Below, piece after piece: positions 34,310 through 43,125 of a stretch of 64,000 nt of DNA. This DNA is from Sorangium cellulosum (GTDB lineage Bacteria > Myxococcota_A > Polyangia > Polyangiales > Polyangiaceae), in assembly GCF_002950945.1 (NCBI RefSeq), contig NZ_CP012673.1, positions 9,376,501 through 9,440,500 on the forward strand. Direction: 5' to 3'. The position numbers and the translations under genes were made by a program. The notes beneath the pieces were generated by a model. That model had not been told where the DNA came from, did not search any database, and worked only from the letters and a program-made list of their open reading frames with translations. Each line of letters opens with the position of its first letter. Positions within the stretch are counted from its first letter, which is position 1.

Positions 34310-35443
34310 ATGCCGCATCACAAGCTGTCGAGTTCATCTTGCTTCAGCGGGAAATTGCTTGTCTCCGGTGCCCTGGCGCTCCTCTCGGCCGTGTCGATGC
34401 TCATCGCAGGTCCGGCCCGGGCGCACGGGTGGTGGTATGGTGAGATCAAGACGTTTGCGAGGACACCGGCCGATCCCGGGTTCCCCGAGGGCATCGCGGT
34501 CCATGGCAATCGGGTCTACGTGTCCGGCCCGGCCACGTTCGGCACGGCGGGCCGCGGCCCGTCGAAGATCTTCGTTTACGACAGGGATAACAAGGACCTG
34601 ACGAGCACGATCGTGGTGGCGGGCGAGGCGCTCGACCAGGAACACGCGCTGAGCTGCGTCGCCGTCGACGGCCACGGCCGGGTCTACGCGCTCAGCACGC
34701 AGCTCGGGCTGCTGCGCTTCACCAAGGTCGGTCGCAGGTACGTCCAGGGGCACTATGGAGCGCCGCTGCCGGACCTGCCGACATGCGCGACGGCCGCGCC
34801 GGGAGAGGCGTGCGCGCCGGCGCCCATCGAGCTTCCGCCCATCCCGAACGACATCGTCTTCGACGAGGACGGCTATGCCTATGTGACCGACTCGTTCCAG
34901 GCGACGATCTTCCGTTATCCGCCCGGGGGCGGCGCGCCGGAGATCTGGTTCCAGAGCCCCGCGCTCGCCGGAGGCGGGCCGAGCCCGTTCGGCGCGAACG
35001 GGATCCGGCTCGACCCGCGGCGGGAGCACGTTTACGTCTCGGTGACGTTCTCCGCCGCCGATCCGAGCGTCGGGTACATCTACCGGATCCCCCTCGTCGA
35101 GTCGCCCGAGGAGGCCGACCTGGAGCTCGTGCACGAGTATGCCGCCGGCGAGGCGCCCGACGGCTTCGCGTTCGGCCGATCAGGGAAGCTCTATGTCACG
35201 CTCGCGGCGGCGAACGCGATCTCGGTGCTCGACGCGCGCGGCCATGAACGGGAGCGCATCGAGAGCTCGCCGGGGGACGAGATCCCCCTCGACTCGCCCG
35301 CCAACGTCGCCTTCAACGACGCGGCGAAGACGCTGCTCATCGTGAACCACGCGCTCCTCAGCGGGGATGCGGATCACTTCGGGGTGCTCCGGGTCTGGAT
35401 CGGCGACACGGCGGATCCGCTGGAGAAGCCGTGGCTCCCTTGA
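34310..35443 (+). CDS. secreted SMP-30/NHL-like beta-propeller protein
   Basis: A 377-residue exported protein with signal peptide ending GPARA-HG. The mature part has repeated strands of a six-bladed propeller: GIAVHGNRVYVSG, SCVAVDGHGRVYALS, NDIVFDEDGYAYVTDS, NGIRLDPRREHVYVS, DGFAFGRSGKLYVTLA and ANVAFNDAAKTLLIVN. This fits SMP-30/gluconolactonase-like or NHL-type proteins. Metal-ligand residues of true lactonases are only partly recognisable (PNDIVFD), so a sugar lactonase role is tentative. ATG 34310 follows CAGGAGGGATCC. Confidence 0.75.
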   Translation: MPHHKLSSSSCFSGKLLVSGALALLSAVSMLIAGPARAHGWWYGEIKTFARTPADPGFPEGIAVHGNRVYVSGPATFGTAGRGPSKIFVYDRDNKDLTSTIVVAGEALDQEHALSCVAVDGHGRVYALSTQLGLLRFTKVGRRYVQGHYGAPLPDLPTCATAAPGEACAPAPIELPPIPNDIVFDEDGYAYVTDSFQATIFRYPPGGGAPEIWFQSPALAGGGPSPFGANGIRLDPRREHVYVSVTFSAADPSVGYIYRIPLVESPEEADLELVHEYAAGEAPDGFAFGRSGKLYVTLAAANAISVLDARGHERERIESSPGDEIPLDSPANVAFNDAAKTLLIVNHALLSGDADHFGVLRVWIGDTADPLEKPWLP

Positions 35444-35514
35444 AGCGCGGCGGCCGGGGCCGCGAGGGCCGCAGGCCACGCGATCTCTCCCTCTCCCTGA
35501 AAAGGTGAATCGCC

Positions 35515-35533
35515 GCCCCGGAGGACCCGGGGC
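35515..35533. terminator. bidirectional hairpin terminator candidate
   Basis: GCCCCGG-AGGAC-CCGGGGC, a 7-bp GC stem with a 5-base loop, lies in the short gap between convergent gene ends at 35443 and 35537. There is no clear T-tract, as is common in high-GC genomes. Confidence 0.5.
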
Positions 35534-35536
35534 GCC

Positions 35537-37909
35537 TCAGGCCAGACCGCCGCGCCGGCGCACGATCCAGTGCGCGCCGAGCGCCACCGCCGCCGCCAGC
35601 GTCCAGGTCCACGGGGGCAGGAGCGGCGCGACGTGGCGCTCGGACGCCACCTGCGTCGCCGCGGGCAGCGGCAGCGAGCCGGCGGCCGGCGGCAGCACCG
35701 ACGTGCCGCCCGTCGCCCGGGCGATCGCCTCGAGGCGGGCGACGTCGGGCCGGGGGTCGGCCCACTCGTCGCCGCCGCGCTCGCACGCGAAATCGCGCCG
35801 CGTGGTCGCGCCCTTCTGGCCGCCGCCGTCGCCGGCGGCGCCCCGCGCGGGGACGATCTCCACCGTGGCCGCGTAGCCGCCGGGCTCGAGGCGGCCGGCC
35901 GCGAGCTCGACCGGCTCGCCGCCCTCGCCGATCCGGGCCTCCAGCGTGCGCACCACGGCGCCGCTGCCGAGGCGCGCGATCGTCACCTTCGCCGCGCCCC
36001 GCTGGCCCGCGAGCGGGCGGAGCACGAGCGACGTCTCCTCGCCCGCGAGGCAGCCGCCGCGCGGCTCGATCGAGGCCGGCTCGAAGCGCGGGTCGCGCAT
36101 CAGCCAGCCGAGCAAGGCGTCCCAGAACGCGCCGTGCGCGCGGCCCGCGGAGCTCGAGGCGAAGGCGCTGAAGAGCAGGCGATGGCTGCCGTCGATGGTC
36201 AGCGCGATCGTCCGGCCGCTCTCGTGCTCGCCGAGCGAGAGCACCGGCATCGGCGCGCCCGAGGCGGTCGTGCGGGTCGGGTGCGCCATCAGCACCGTCG
36301 CCCCGGGCAGCGGGTCGCCGACCACGTTGGTCCCCGGCATCTCCGGCATCTGGTCGCCGATCAGCGCGAGCAGCGGCGCGAGCACCGGCGCGGCGCGGCC
36401 CGCCGCGGTGACGCGCGGCGCGAAGGCGCCGAGGTCCACCGGCTGGGTCCGGCCGATGTCGAGATCCACCGGCAACACGCGGGCGAGCCGGGTGCGCGCA
36501 TAGTTGCCCTGCACGAACGCGTTGGGGCCGCCGACCATGATGAGGCCGCCGCCCTTGTCGACGTACTGGGCCAGCGCCGGGAGGTGCTTGGTCAGGCCGT
36601 ACGGCTCGGCGTCGAAGTCCTGCAGGACCACGGCGTCGAAGCTCGAGAGGTGCACGCTGAAGAGCTCGTCCACCGGGAACGGGATCAGCGCGAGCTCGTC
36701 GGACGTCGCGTTCACGGCGTCGCCCGGGGTGCGCAGGATGAAGAACGCCACGACGTCGACCGAGGCGTCGGCCTTGAGCCACATCCGGAGCGCGCGCACG
36801 TCGTAGGTCGGCCGGCCCGCGACGTGGAGGACGCGGATGCGGTCGCGCGCGACGTCGAGGGTGACGTAACGGACGTCGTTCTCGGGGAGCTCGTCGCCGT
36901 CCGGCGCCTGGATCGCCACCTCCAGGATGCGCGTGCCCGCCCGGTCGAGCGTCACGCCGAGATCGACCGTGCCGACGCCGTCCTGGACGCGCGCGGTGCC
37001 GGTCGCGAGCGTCGTGGGCGCGCCCTGCTCGCGCAGCTCGCGGGCGACGACCGGGACCCCGTCGCACGGCAGGCCGCCGCTGCAGCCGATGTCGATCCGC
37101 AGCGAGAGCGGCTGGTGGGCGACCGCGGCGCCGGAGGTCCGGACCGCGCGCACGCTGGCGTCGCGCACCGACTCGGTCGCCACGGCGACCGTGTGCACCG
37201 GGACGCCGAGCCCCTCCAGCGCGGCGCGTGTCGCCGCGGCGGTGTCCTCGGGGCCCGGCCGGTCGAGGCGGCCATCCGAGACGACGACGAACGCGGCAGG
37301 GCGCTCGTCGGCGGCCCGGGCGAGCGCCTCGAGCGCGGCGCTGAGGTCGGAGCGCCGCTGCGGCCGGCCCGGAGCGGGCGCCGGCGCGACGCTGGCCGCG
37401 GGCGCGGCGCTGACGCCCGGCGCCGCCGCGGCGCTGCCGCCCGGCGCCGCCCCGGCGCTGCCGCCCGGCGCCGGCGCCGGGACGGGGGCCACGCCCGCGT
37501 CGGCCGGGATCGGCGCCCCCTCGCCGAACAGGTACCGGGAGAGCCGGACGTCGGCGCGCTTCCCGAGCTCGGCGAGCGCCTGTGCGGCGCTGTCGCGGCG
37601 GGTCCCCGCGAGGCCCGGCAGGTCCATCGACCGGGAGCCGTCGACCAGCACCACGACCTTCGGCCCGACGAGGCTCCCGCGCGAGGTGATCGCGACCGGG
37701 CGGAGGATGGCCGCGAGCAGGGCGAGCACGGCGAGCGCGCCGGTGAGCGCGGTGCCGACCGCCGCGCCGCCAGCCGCCCCGCCGCCGGCGCGGCCGCGCG
37801 CGCGGACGAGCTCGAGCACGAGCAGGCCGAAGCTCAGGACGGCGACGACGCAGGCGACGGCGACGATCGGCGAGGTGAGATCGCCCGAGGGCGCGAAGCT
37901 CCGGGTCAC
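35537..37909 (-). CDS. VWA-domain membrane protein (BatA/glutamine-amidotransferase-like)
   Basis: A 790-residue membrane protein. Two N-terminal helices (15-38, 47-72) precede a von Willebrand A domain with the MIDAS loop DGSRS (about 89-93), interrupted by an Ala/Pro/Gly-rich insertion. A middle region resembles the glutamine-amidotransferase-like fold of such proteins (RVLHVAGRPTYDVRAL, FDAVVLQDFDAEPYG, GGLIMVGGPNAF), and one C-terminal helix precedes RRRGGLA. It belongs with the DUF4159 and SpoIIAA-like genes upstream, a group often linked to MoxR/Bat-type envelope modules. GTG start at 37909 overlaps the stop of a 36-codon leader. Confidence 0.82.
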   Translation of the reverse strand: MTRSFAPSGDLTSPIVAVACVVAVLSFGLLVLELVRARGRAGGGAAGGAAVGTALTGALAVLALLAAILRPVAITSRGSLVGPKVVVLVDGSRSMDLPGLAGTRRDSAAQALAELGKRADVRLSRYLFGEGAPIPADAGVAPVPAPAPGGSAGAAPGGSAAAAPGVSAAPAASVAPAPAPGRPQRRSDLSAALEALARAADERPAAFVVVSDGRLDRPGPEDTAAATRAALEGLGVPVHTVAVATESVRDASVRAVRTSGAAVAHQPLSLRIDIGCSGGLPCDGVPVVARELREQGAPTTLATGTARVQDGVGTVDLGVTLDRAGTRILEVAIQAPDGDELPENDVRYVTLDVARDRIRVLHVAGRPTYDVRALRMWLKADASVDVVAFFILRTPGDAVNATSDELALIPFPVDELFSVHLSSFDAVVLQDFDAEPYGLTKHLPALAQYVDKGGGLIMVGGPNAFVQGNYARTRLARVLPVDLDIGRTQPVDLGAFAPRVTAAGRAAPVLAPLLALIGDQMPEMPGTNVVGDPLPGATVLMAHPTRTTASGAPMPVLSLGEHESGRTIALTIDGSHRLLFSAFASSSAGRAHGAFWDALLGWLMRDPRFEPASIEPRGGCLAGEETSLVLRPLAGQRGAAKVTIARLGSGAVVRTLEARIGEGGEPVELAAGRLEPGGYAATVEIVPARGAAGDGGGQKGATTRRDFACERGGDEWADPRPDVARLEAIARATGGTSVLPPAAGSLPLPAATQVASERHVAPLLPPWTWTLAAAVALGAHWIVRRRGGLA

Positions 37910-38016
37910 GGCAGCTCCGGGAACGCGGGCGCGGGACGGTGCGAGGAAGGTCCGCCGCCGGCGCTGGAGAGCAAGGGGAGCGACAGCGCGAGCAGCGAGT
38001 CGAAGGCGCGCGGCAC
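37906..38016 (-). CDS. 36-codon leader ORF, duplicate of a signal-peptide segment
   Basis: A GTG-started frame encodes MPRAFDSLLALSLPLL and ends in a GTGA overlap with the VWA gene. Its first 16 codons and about 45 bases upstream closely match the start of the lipoprotein gene at 39981 (MPRAPASLLALLLPLS). It therefore looks like a duplicated promoter plus signal-peptide stub, possibly translated as a coupling leader for the VWA gene. No independent function is evident. Confidence 0.4.
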   Translation of the reverse strand: MPRAFDSLLALSLPLLSSAGGGPSSHRPAPAFPELP

Positions 38017-38081
38017 GGGCGAGAGCCTAGTACATCGGGGCGGGGTGTCCCAGCCCGGCGCCGCCGCCGCCCCCTTAAGGC

Positions 38082-38504
38082 TCAGCCGCCTTGCGTGAGG
38101 TACTCGATGAGCTCCGCCTCGTTCGACGTGATCAGCCGCCGGAAGCCGTCTTCCCTGGCGAAGCGCTGGATCTGCATCGCGCCGACGACGCTCTGCACGA
38201 GCACGCCGATCCTGCGGAAACCGGACAACCAGCGCGGCCGGAGCCGGCGCATGGTGGCCTCGAAGGTGGGGTCGTTCCGGCCGATGGCCGCCCGGGTGTC
38301 GATGAGCAGCGCGTACCGCGATCGACCCAGCCCGTCGAGGACGCGGCTGAGCTCTTCCATCACGGCCTCGAGCTGCTCGATCGAATCGTACGGCCTCGCG
38401 GTGCGCACGTTCCGGACGAGGCGCCGCGGCTCGTCGACCAGGACGAGGAAGTAGTCGTTCCGCCAGACCTGCTTCGGGGCGGCGGGAGGGAAGCTCGATG
38501 TCAC
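38082..38504 (-). CDS. SpoIIAA/STAS-like protein
   Basis: A 140-residue protein with FLVLVDEPRRLVRNVRTARPYDSIEQLEAVMEELSRVLDGLGRSRYALLIDTRAAIGRNDPTFEATMRRL split over the usual strand/helix order of SpoIIAA-like STAS proteins, and a C-terminal helix ISNEAELIEYLTQ-like (ITSNEAELIEYLTQ). The GTG start (38504) overlaps the DUF4159 stop by four bases, so it is translationally coupled to that gene. Third such protein in the window; function unknown. Confidence 0.65.
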   Translation of the reverse strand: MTSSFPPAAPKQVWRNDYFLVLVDEPRRLVRNVRTARPYDSIEQLEAVMEELSRVLDGLGRSRYALLIDTRAAIGRNDPTFEATMRRLRPRWLSGFRRIGVLVQSVVGAMQIQRFAREDGFRRLITSNEAELIEYLTQGG

Positions 38505-39364
38505 GGCAGCCCGGGCAGCGCGGGTCCGGAGCGGGGGCGCCCGTCGTCGATCGCGCGGCGGCGCATCAGGAACGGCGCGTGCACCTGGTCGTCCTTGTAG
38601 TTCGAGCAGAGGACGTACATCGCGATGTTCACGGCGAGGCGGAACGCGCGCTCGCGCTGGGCGTCGCCGCCGGGCGTGACCTCGACGCTCGGACCGCCGG
38701 TCTCGGAGCGGGCGAGCGCGCCCGAGAGGTCGTGGTCGGAGAAGATCACCTGCGGCATGCCGCCGCGCACGATCGCCGACAGCTTCTGCGGCCCCTCGAC
38801 CCGGCCCACGGCGCGCTGGAGCAGGTAAAACGAGCGGAAGACGACGTTCTCCGTGCCGATCGGGATCGGCGAGCCTTCCGGCAGGACACGCGCGAGCTCG
38901 CGGCGCGCGGCGCGGCCGAACGCGCCGCGCTCGGGGGCGAAGTCGTCGACGAGCAGGACGCCGCCGAGCGCGAGGAAGCGGCGCAGGCCGAGCACCTCGC
39001 GGGCGGTGAGCGGCGGGATGTCGCCGTCGCCGCCCCAGAGCGCGAACGGCTCGGCGAGCAGCGAGGGGTCGTCGGCGCGGACCGTGGTCGGGGTGCGGCG
39101 CGCGGGCGCGCTCGTCCGGCGCTCCAGCTCGAACGACCAGCGCGCCGGCGCGCTGGCGCGCACCCCCTCCCAGCGCGCGTTGCCCGTGAGCAGCGGCCGC
39201 GGGTTCCACGCGCCGTCCTCGCCGAAGGCGCGCACGGGGCGCGGGATCGCGAGGAGCAGCAGCGCCGAGACCAGCACCAGCGCCGCCGCGACGAGGCGGC
39301 GCGGCCGCCGCCGAGCGAAAACCGGCCCCGTCTGCCGCGTCAATCGAAGTCTTCGACCCGCCAC
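38501..39364 (-). CDS. DUF4159 exported protein
   Basis: A 287-residue protein with a cleavable signal or anchor (LVAAALVLVSALLLLAIP-RPVRA). The mature part is DUF4159: PLTAREVLGLRRFLALGGVLLVDDFAPE, FGRAARRELARVLPEGSPIPIG, VVFRSFYLL and IFSDHDLSGALA. DUF4159 proteins have a glutamine-amidotransferase-like fold without catalytic residues and are usually encoded with VWA/Bat proteins, as here. GTG start at 39364 overlaps the preceding lipoprotein gene by 25 bases; a later start cannot be excluded. Confidence 0.8.
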   Translation of the reverse strand: MAGRRLRLTRQTGPVFARRRPRRLVAAALVLVSALLLLAIPRPVRAFGEDGAWNPRPLLTGNARWEGVRASAPARWSFELERRTSAPARRTPTTVRADDPSLLAEPFALWGGDGDIPPLTAREVLGLRRFLALGGVLLVDDFAPERGAFGRAARRELARVLPEGSPIPIGTENVVFRSFYLLQRAVGRVEGPQKLSAIVRGGMPQVIFSDHDLSGALARSETGGPSVEVTPGGDAQRERAFRLAVNIAMYVLCSNYKDDQVHAPFLMRRRAIDDGRPRSGPALPGLP

Positions 39365-39981
39365 ACACCCGCCTCGCGCCGGAGCTTGACCTCGTGGCCT
39401 CCGGGGACCTGTACTATAGCGGAGTCGCCCGCGATTTTCACCTCGAGGCCCTCGGGCTGGGCGAGCCCCTCGACGAGCGACCGGAGGTCGCTCTCGATGG
39501 CGCTGCGCGTCGCCGGCGTGAGGACGCGGAGCAGGCCGGCGTAGCTGCGGCGCGCGAGGACGCGGCGGAGCTGCTCGAGCGCCTGCTCGGGGGTGCGGCC
39601 GCCCGCGGGCAGGGCGTCGGCGGCCGAGATCCGGAAGGCGCGCTCGCGCTCGTCGAGCTCGAGGGTGGCGACCTCGCCGTCCGGGTAACGGACGCGGGCG
39701 CGGGTCTTGATCACGACCCCGGGCGCCGTGACGCTCTTCGCCTGCTCGGCGAGCTCGGCGCGCGCCTCGGCCACGCGCCGCCGCACCTCCTCGCGCGACA
39801 TCGCGGTGCGGCTCTTCTCGCTCAGCATGCCGTGGATGGCGTCGGCGTCGCCGCGCGCCGCGGCGTCGGCGTACGCCTTCACCGCCTCCTTCGGGTCGGG
39901 CAGCGAGGACGACGTGCAGGCGGCGGCCGCGCCGGAGAGCGGCAGGAGGAGCGCGAGCAGCGAGGCGGGGGCGCGCGGCAC
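39340..39981 (-). CDS. putative lipoprotein, NTF2-like
   Basis: A 213-residue protein: short signal with a Cys after GAAAA (lipobox-like), then PKEAVKAYADAAARGDADAIHGMLSEKSR, which resembles NTF2-like/DUF4878 accessory lipoproteins, a middle strand region (VVIKTRARVRYPDGEVATLELDER split over the domain) and a second similar repeat, TPEQALEQLRRVLARRSYAGLLRVLTPATRSAIE, ending VWRVEDFD. Two related halves suggest an internal duplication. GTG 39981 is the only plausible start. First gene of the VWA/DUF4159 cluster. Confidence 0.65.
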   Translation of the reverse strand: MPRAPASLLALLLPLSGAAAACTSSSLPDPKEAVKAYADAAARGDADAIHGMLSEKSRTAMSREEVRRRVAEARAELAEQAKSVTAPGVVIKTRARVRYPDGEVATLELDERERAFRISAADALPAGGRTPEQALEQLRRVLARRSYAGLLRVLTPATRSAIESDLRSLVEGLAQPEGLEVKIAGDSAIVQVPGGHEVKLRREAGVWRVEDFD

Positions 39982-40128
39982 GGGGCGGAGCCTAGTACAT
40001 CGGCGGCGGCGTGTTCCAGCGCCGCGGCGAGCGCAGCCATCTATCACCGTAAGCGCCGCGCCGTGGTAAGGCGGCGCTGCCCGCGCCACGGCGCGGCGCC
40101 TCCACCCCATGAACGAAGCCGTGGCCGC

Positions 40129-41604
40129 ATGACCGATGTCGTTGGAAAGCTCTGGGGTTTCTGCCACACGCTCCGCCACGACGGCATCGATTACGGGGAC
40201 TACATCGAGCAGATCACGTACCTGCTCTTCCTGAAGATGGCCGACGAGCGGGGCCTCGATCTCTCGCGCGTCGAGCGCGGCGCGCCGGGCGGGGGCGGCG
40301 AGGTCACGGACTGCTCCTGGCCGGCGCTGCGCGTCTGGACCGGGCGGGAGCTCTTGGGCCGCTACGCCGAGGTCCTCCGGGCGCTCGGCGAGGCCTCGGG
40401 CCTGCTCGGGGAGATCTACGCGGGCTCGCAGCCGCGCTTCAACAGCCCGGTGAGCCTGAGGAAGCTCATCGATCTCATCGACGAGATCGCGTGGACGCGC
40501 CTCGGGGTGGACGTGAAGGCCGCGGCGTACGAGGGCCTCCTGGAGAAGGCCGCGGCCGAGGGCAAGAAGGGCGCGGGGCAGTATTTCACGCCGCGCGTCG
40601 TGATCGAGGCAATCGTGCGGTGCATGAGGCCCGATCCGCGGGGGAATCCGGGCTTCATGCTCTGCGATCCGGCGTGCGGCACGGGGGGGTTCCTCGTCGC
40701 CGCCCACGAGTGGCTCATGGCCGAGGCAGGGGGGGCGCTCGACCCGGAGACGGCGGAGCGGGTGAAGCGCGGCGTGTTCTTCGGCCACGAGCTCGTCGCC
40801 CGGCCGCGCCGGCTCGCCCTCATGAACCTGGTCCTCCACGGGACCGCGCCGACGATCACCCTCGGCGACGCGCTCGCGGCGCCCGCGCCGGACGTGCGGT
40901 TCGACGTGGTCCTGACGAACCCGCCGTTCGGCACGAAGGGGGCGAGCCAGGCGCCGCGGCGCGACGACTTCGCGGTCGCGACCTCGAACAAGCAGCTCAA
41001 CTTCCTCCAGCACGTGGTGACGATCCTCAAGCCGGGCGGCCGGGCGGCGGTGGTCCTGCCGGACAACTGCCTGTTCGCGGACCAGGCGGGCGAGTTGTTC
41101 AAGGTCCTCACCGAGCGCTGCGATCTGCACACGGTGCTGCGCCTGCCGCGCGGGACGTTCACGCCGTACTGCCCCGGCGTGAAGGCCAACGTCGTGTTCT
41201 TCACGAAGGGCCGCGCGACGGAGGAGGTCTGGATCTACGACGCGCGGACCTGTGTCCCGTCGATCACCAAGAAGGACCGGCCGCTCTCGCCGGCGCACTT
41301 CGCCGGGTTCGAGCGGTGTTACGGCGACGACCCGAGCGGGCGCTCCAGGCGCACGGCGGAGGGCGCCGGGGACGACCGGTTCCGGCGCTTCAGCATCCGC
41401 GAGGTCGAGGAGCGGGAGTTCAAGCTCGACGGGTTCAAGTGGCTCAAGGAGGCGCCGCTCGACGAGGCGGGTGAGCCGGCCGAGCCGGAGGAGCTGGCGG
41501 CCGAGGCGATCCAGGAGCTGGAGGAGGCGGTCGCCGGGCTGAACCGCGTGCTCGCGCTGCTGGAGCGCGGGGCGAACGGGGCGCCGGAGGCGTCGGGGGG
41601 ATGA
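40129..41604 (+). CDS. hsdM: type I restriction-modification DNA methylase HsdM
   Basis: A 491-residue N6-adenine methyltransferase. The N-terminal helical domain (1-120) includes YGDYIEQITYLLFLKMADE. The SAM motif is D180-PACGTGGFL and the catalytic motif is N264-PPF, both intact. KGAGQYFTPRVVIEAIV precedes motif I as in most HsdM proteins. It overlaps hsdS by ATGA (41601-41604). No hsdR is in the window, so methylation without cleavage, or an R subunit elsewhere, must be assumed. Confidence 0.95.
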   Translation: MTDVVGKLWGFCHTLRHDGIDYGDYIEQITYLLFLKMADERGLDLSRVERGAPGGGGEVTDCSWPALRVWTGRELLGRYAEVLRALGEASGLLGEIYAGSQPRFNSPVSLRKLIDLIDEIAWTRLGVDVKAAAYEGLLEKAAAEGKKGAGQYFTPRVVIEAIVRCMRPDPRGNPGFMLCDPACGTGGFLVAAHEWLMAEAGGALDPETAERVKRGVFFGHELVARPRRLALMNLVLHGTAPTITLGDALAAPAPDVRFDVVLTNPPFGTKGASQAPRRDDFAVATSNKQLNFLQHVVTILKPGGRAAVVLPDNCLFADQAGELFKVLTERCDLHTVLRLPRGTFTPYCPGVKANVVFFTKGRATEEVWIYDARTCVPSITKKDRPLSPAHFAGFERCYGDDPSGRSRRTAEGAGDDRFRRFSIREVEEREFKLDGFKWLKEAPLDEAGEPAEPEELAAEAIQELEEAVAGLNRVLALLERGANGAPEASGG

Positions 41605-43013
41605 GCGAGGACCTGCCGGAGGGGTGGGCGCGGACGACGCTCGCGCGCGTCTGCTCGCACCGGAGCGGGAGCTCGAAGCGCATCAAGGGGAAGCTCCACG
41701 CCGGGGCGGGGCCCGGGCGCTACCAGGGGTTCAGCGCGTCCGGACCGGACGTGTGGAGCGACACCTGGGACCACGAGGGCGAGGCGATCGTCGTGTCGGC
41801 GGTCGGGGCGCGGTGCGGGAGGGCGTTCAAGGCGCGCGGGCGGTGGTCGGCGACCACGAACACCTATGTCGTGTGGCCGCGCCTCGAGGCCGTGGAGCTC
41901 GACTACCTGTTTCTTTACCTCGACAACGAGGGTTTCTGGGCGAAGGGCGGCTCGGCGCAGCCGTTCGTGAAGGTGCGCGAGACCTTCGAGCGCCCGCTCG
42001 CGCTGCCCCCGCGCCCCGAGCAGCGCCGCATCGTCGCGAAGGTCGAGGCGCTGCTCGCCGAGGTGAACGCGTCGAGGGCCCGGCTGGCCCGGGCGTCGCT
42101 CCTCCTGAGGCGGCTCCGGCGCGCCGTGCTGGCCGCCGCGTGCTCGGGGCGGCTGACGGAAGACTGGCGTGCGTCGGGCGGCGCGGCGGCGGCCGACGGG
42201 CTCGCGGAGGGCCTGCCGGGCTCCCCGAGAGGAGCGGTTCACGAGGGCGGCGCGGCCAGCGGCGACCCGGCGCCCCGGCTGCCCGCGTCGTGGACGGTTC
42301 GCCCCTTCGGCGCGCTGGTGGACAACCATGACGGCCGCCGCGTCCCGGTGAGAGCCGCCGATCGGGAGAGGCGCCGGGGGCCGTACCCGTACTACGGGGC
42401 TTCGGGGATCATCGACACGATCGACGGTTACCTGTTCGACGGCGACTACCTGCTCGTCGCGGAGGACGGGGCGAACCTCCTGTCGAGGAGCACGGCGGTG
42501 GCGTTCTCCGCGAGCGGCCGGTTCTGGGTGAACAACCACGCTCACGTCGTCCAGCCGAAGGCCGGTGTGGTCCTCGGGTATCTGGAGGGCTTCCTCAACG
42601 GGCTCGATCTGCAGCACCACGTGACCGGCTCCGCGCAGCCGAAGCTCACGCAGGCGGCGCTCAACGCCATCCCGGTGCCGCTGCCGCCTCCCGAGGAGCA
42701 GGCCGAGATCGTCCGCCGGGCGCAAGCGGTCTTCGCGCTGGCCGGCCCGATCGAGGAGCGCGTCGCCGCCGCCGCGGCGCGCGCCGAGAAGCTCCCGCAG
42801 GTGATCCTCGCCAGGGCGCTCTCGGGCCAGCTGGTGCCCACCGAGGCCGAGCTGGCCCGGGCGGAGGGCCGGGACTACGAGCCTGCGGAGGAGCTCCTGC
42901 GCCGCATCCCGGGCGGACGATTGAAGCCCGGGGCGAAGCAGACCGGCGACGCCGCGGCCGAGGAGGCCGCGGGCTCCGCGGCAGGGAGGCGGCGCGCGCG
43001 GGAGAGCGCTTGA
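41601..43013 (+). CDS. hsdS: type I restriction specificity subunit HsdS
   Basis: A 470-residue specificity subunit with two target-recognition domains, each followed by a helical conserved region. The first domain begins LPEGWARTTLARVCSH and ends ALPPRPEQRRIVAKVEALLAEV; the second begins LPASWTVRPFGALVDN and ends PLPPPEEQAEIVRRAQAVFAL. The repeated P-E-Q-x-x-I-V motif marks the spacer helices. A low-complexity hinge (about 190-225) joins them. The recognised sequence cannot be read from this. The last 40 residues are disordered. Confidence 0.93.
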   Translation: MSEDLPEGWARTTLARVCSHRSGSSKRIKGKLHAGAGPGRYQGFSASGPDVWSDTWDHEGEAIVVSAVGARCGRAFKARGRWSATTNTYVVWPRLEAVELDYLFLYLDNEGFWAKGGSAQPFVKVRETFERPLALPPRPEQRRIVAKVEALLAEVNASRARLARASLLLRRLRRAVLAAACSGRLTEDWRASGGAAAADGLAEGLPGSPRGAVHEGGAASGDPAPRLPASWTVRPFGALVDNHDGRRVPVRAADRERRRGPYPYYGASGIIDTIDGYLFDGDYLLVAEDGANLLSRSTAVAFSASGRFWVNNHAHVVQPKAGVVLGYLEGFLNGLDLQHHVTGSAQPKLTQAALNAIPVPLPPPEEQAEIVRRAQAVFALAGPIEERVAAAAARAEKLPQVILARALSGQLVPTEAELARAEGRDYEPAEELLRRIPGGRLKPGAKQTGDAAAEEAAGSAAGRRRARESA

Positions 43014-43125
43014 GGGATGGACGGCGCGGCCGTCGGGCGCGGTGCGCAGCACGGCAGCCGCGTCCTCCCGCCGGGTGTCTCGAGCGCGCAGGCGCCAGCA
43101 CACCTCCCTCCGCATCTCCGCACGT

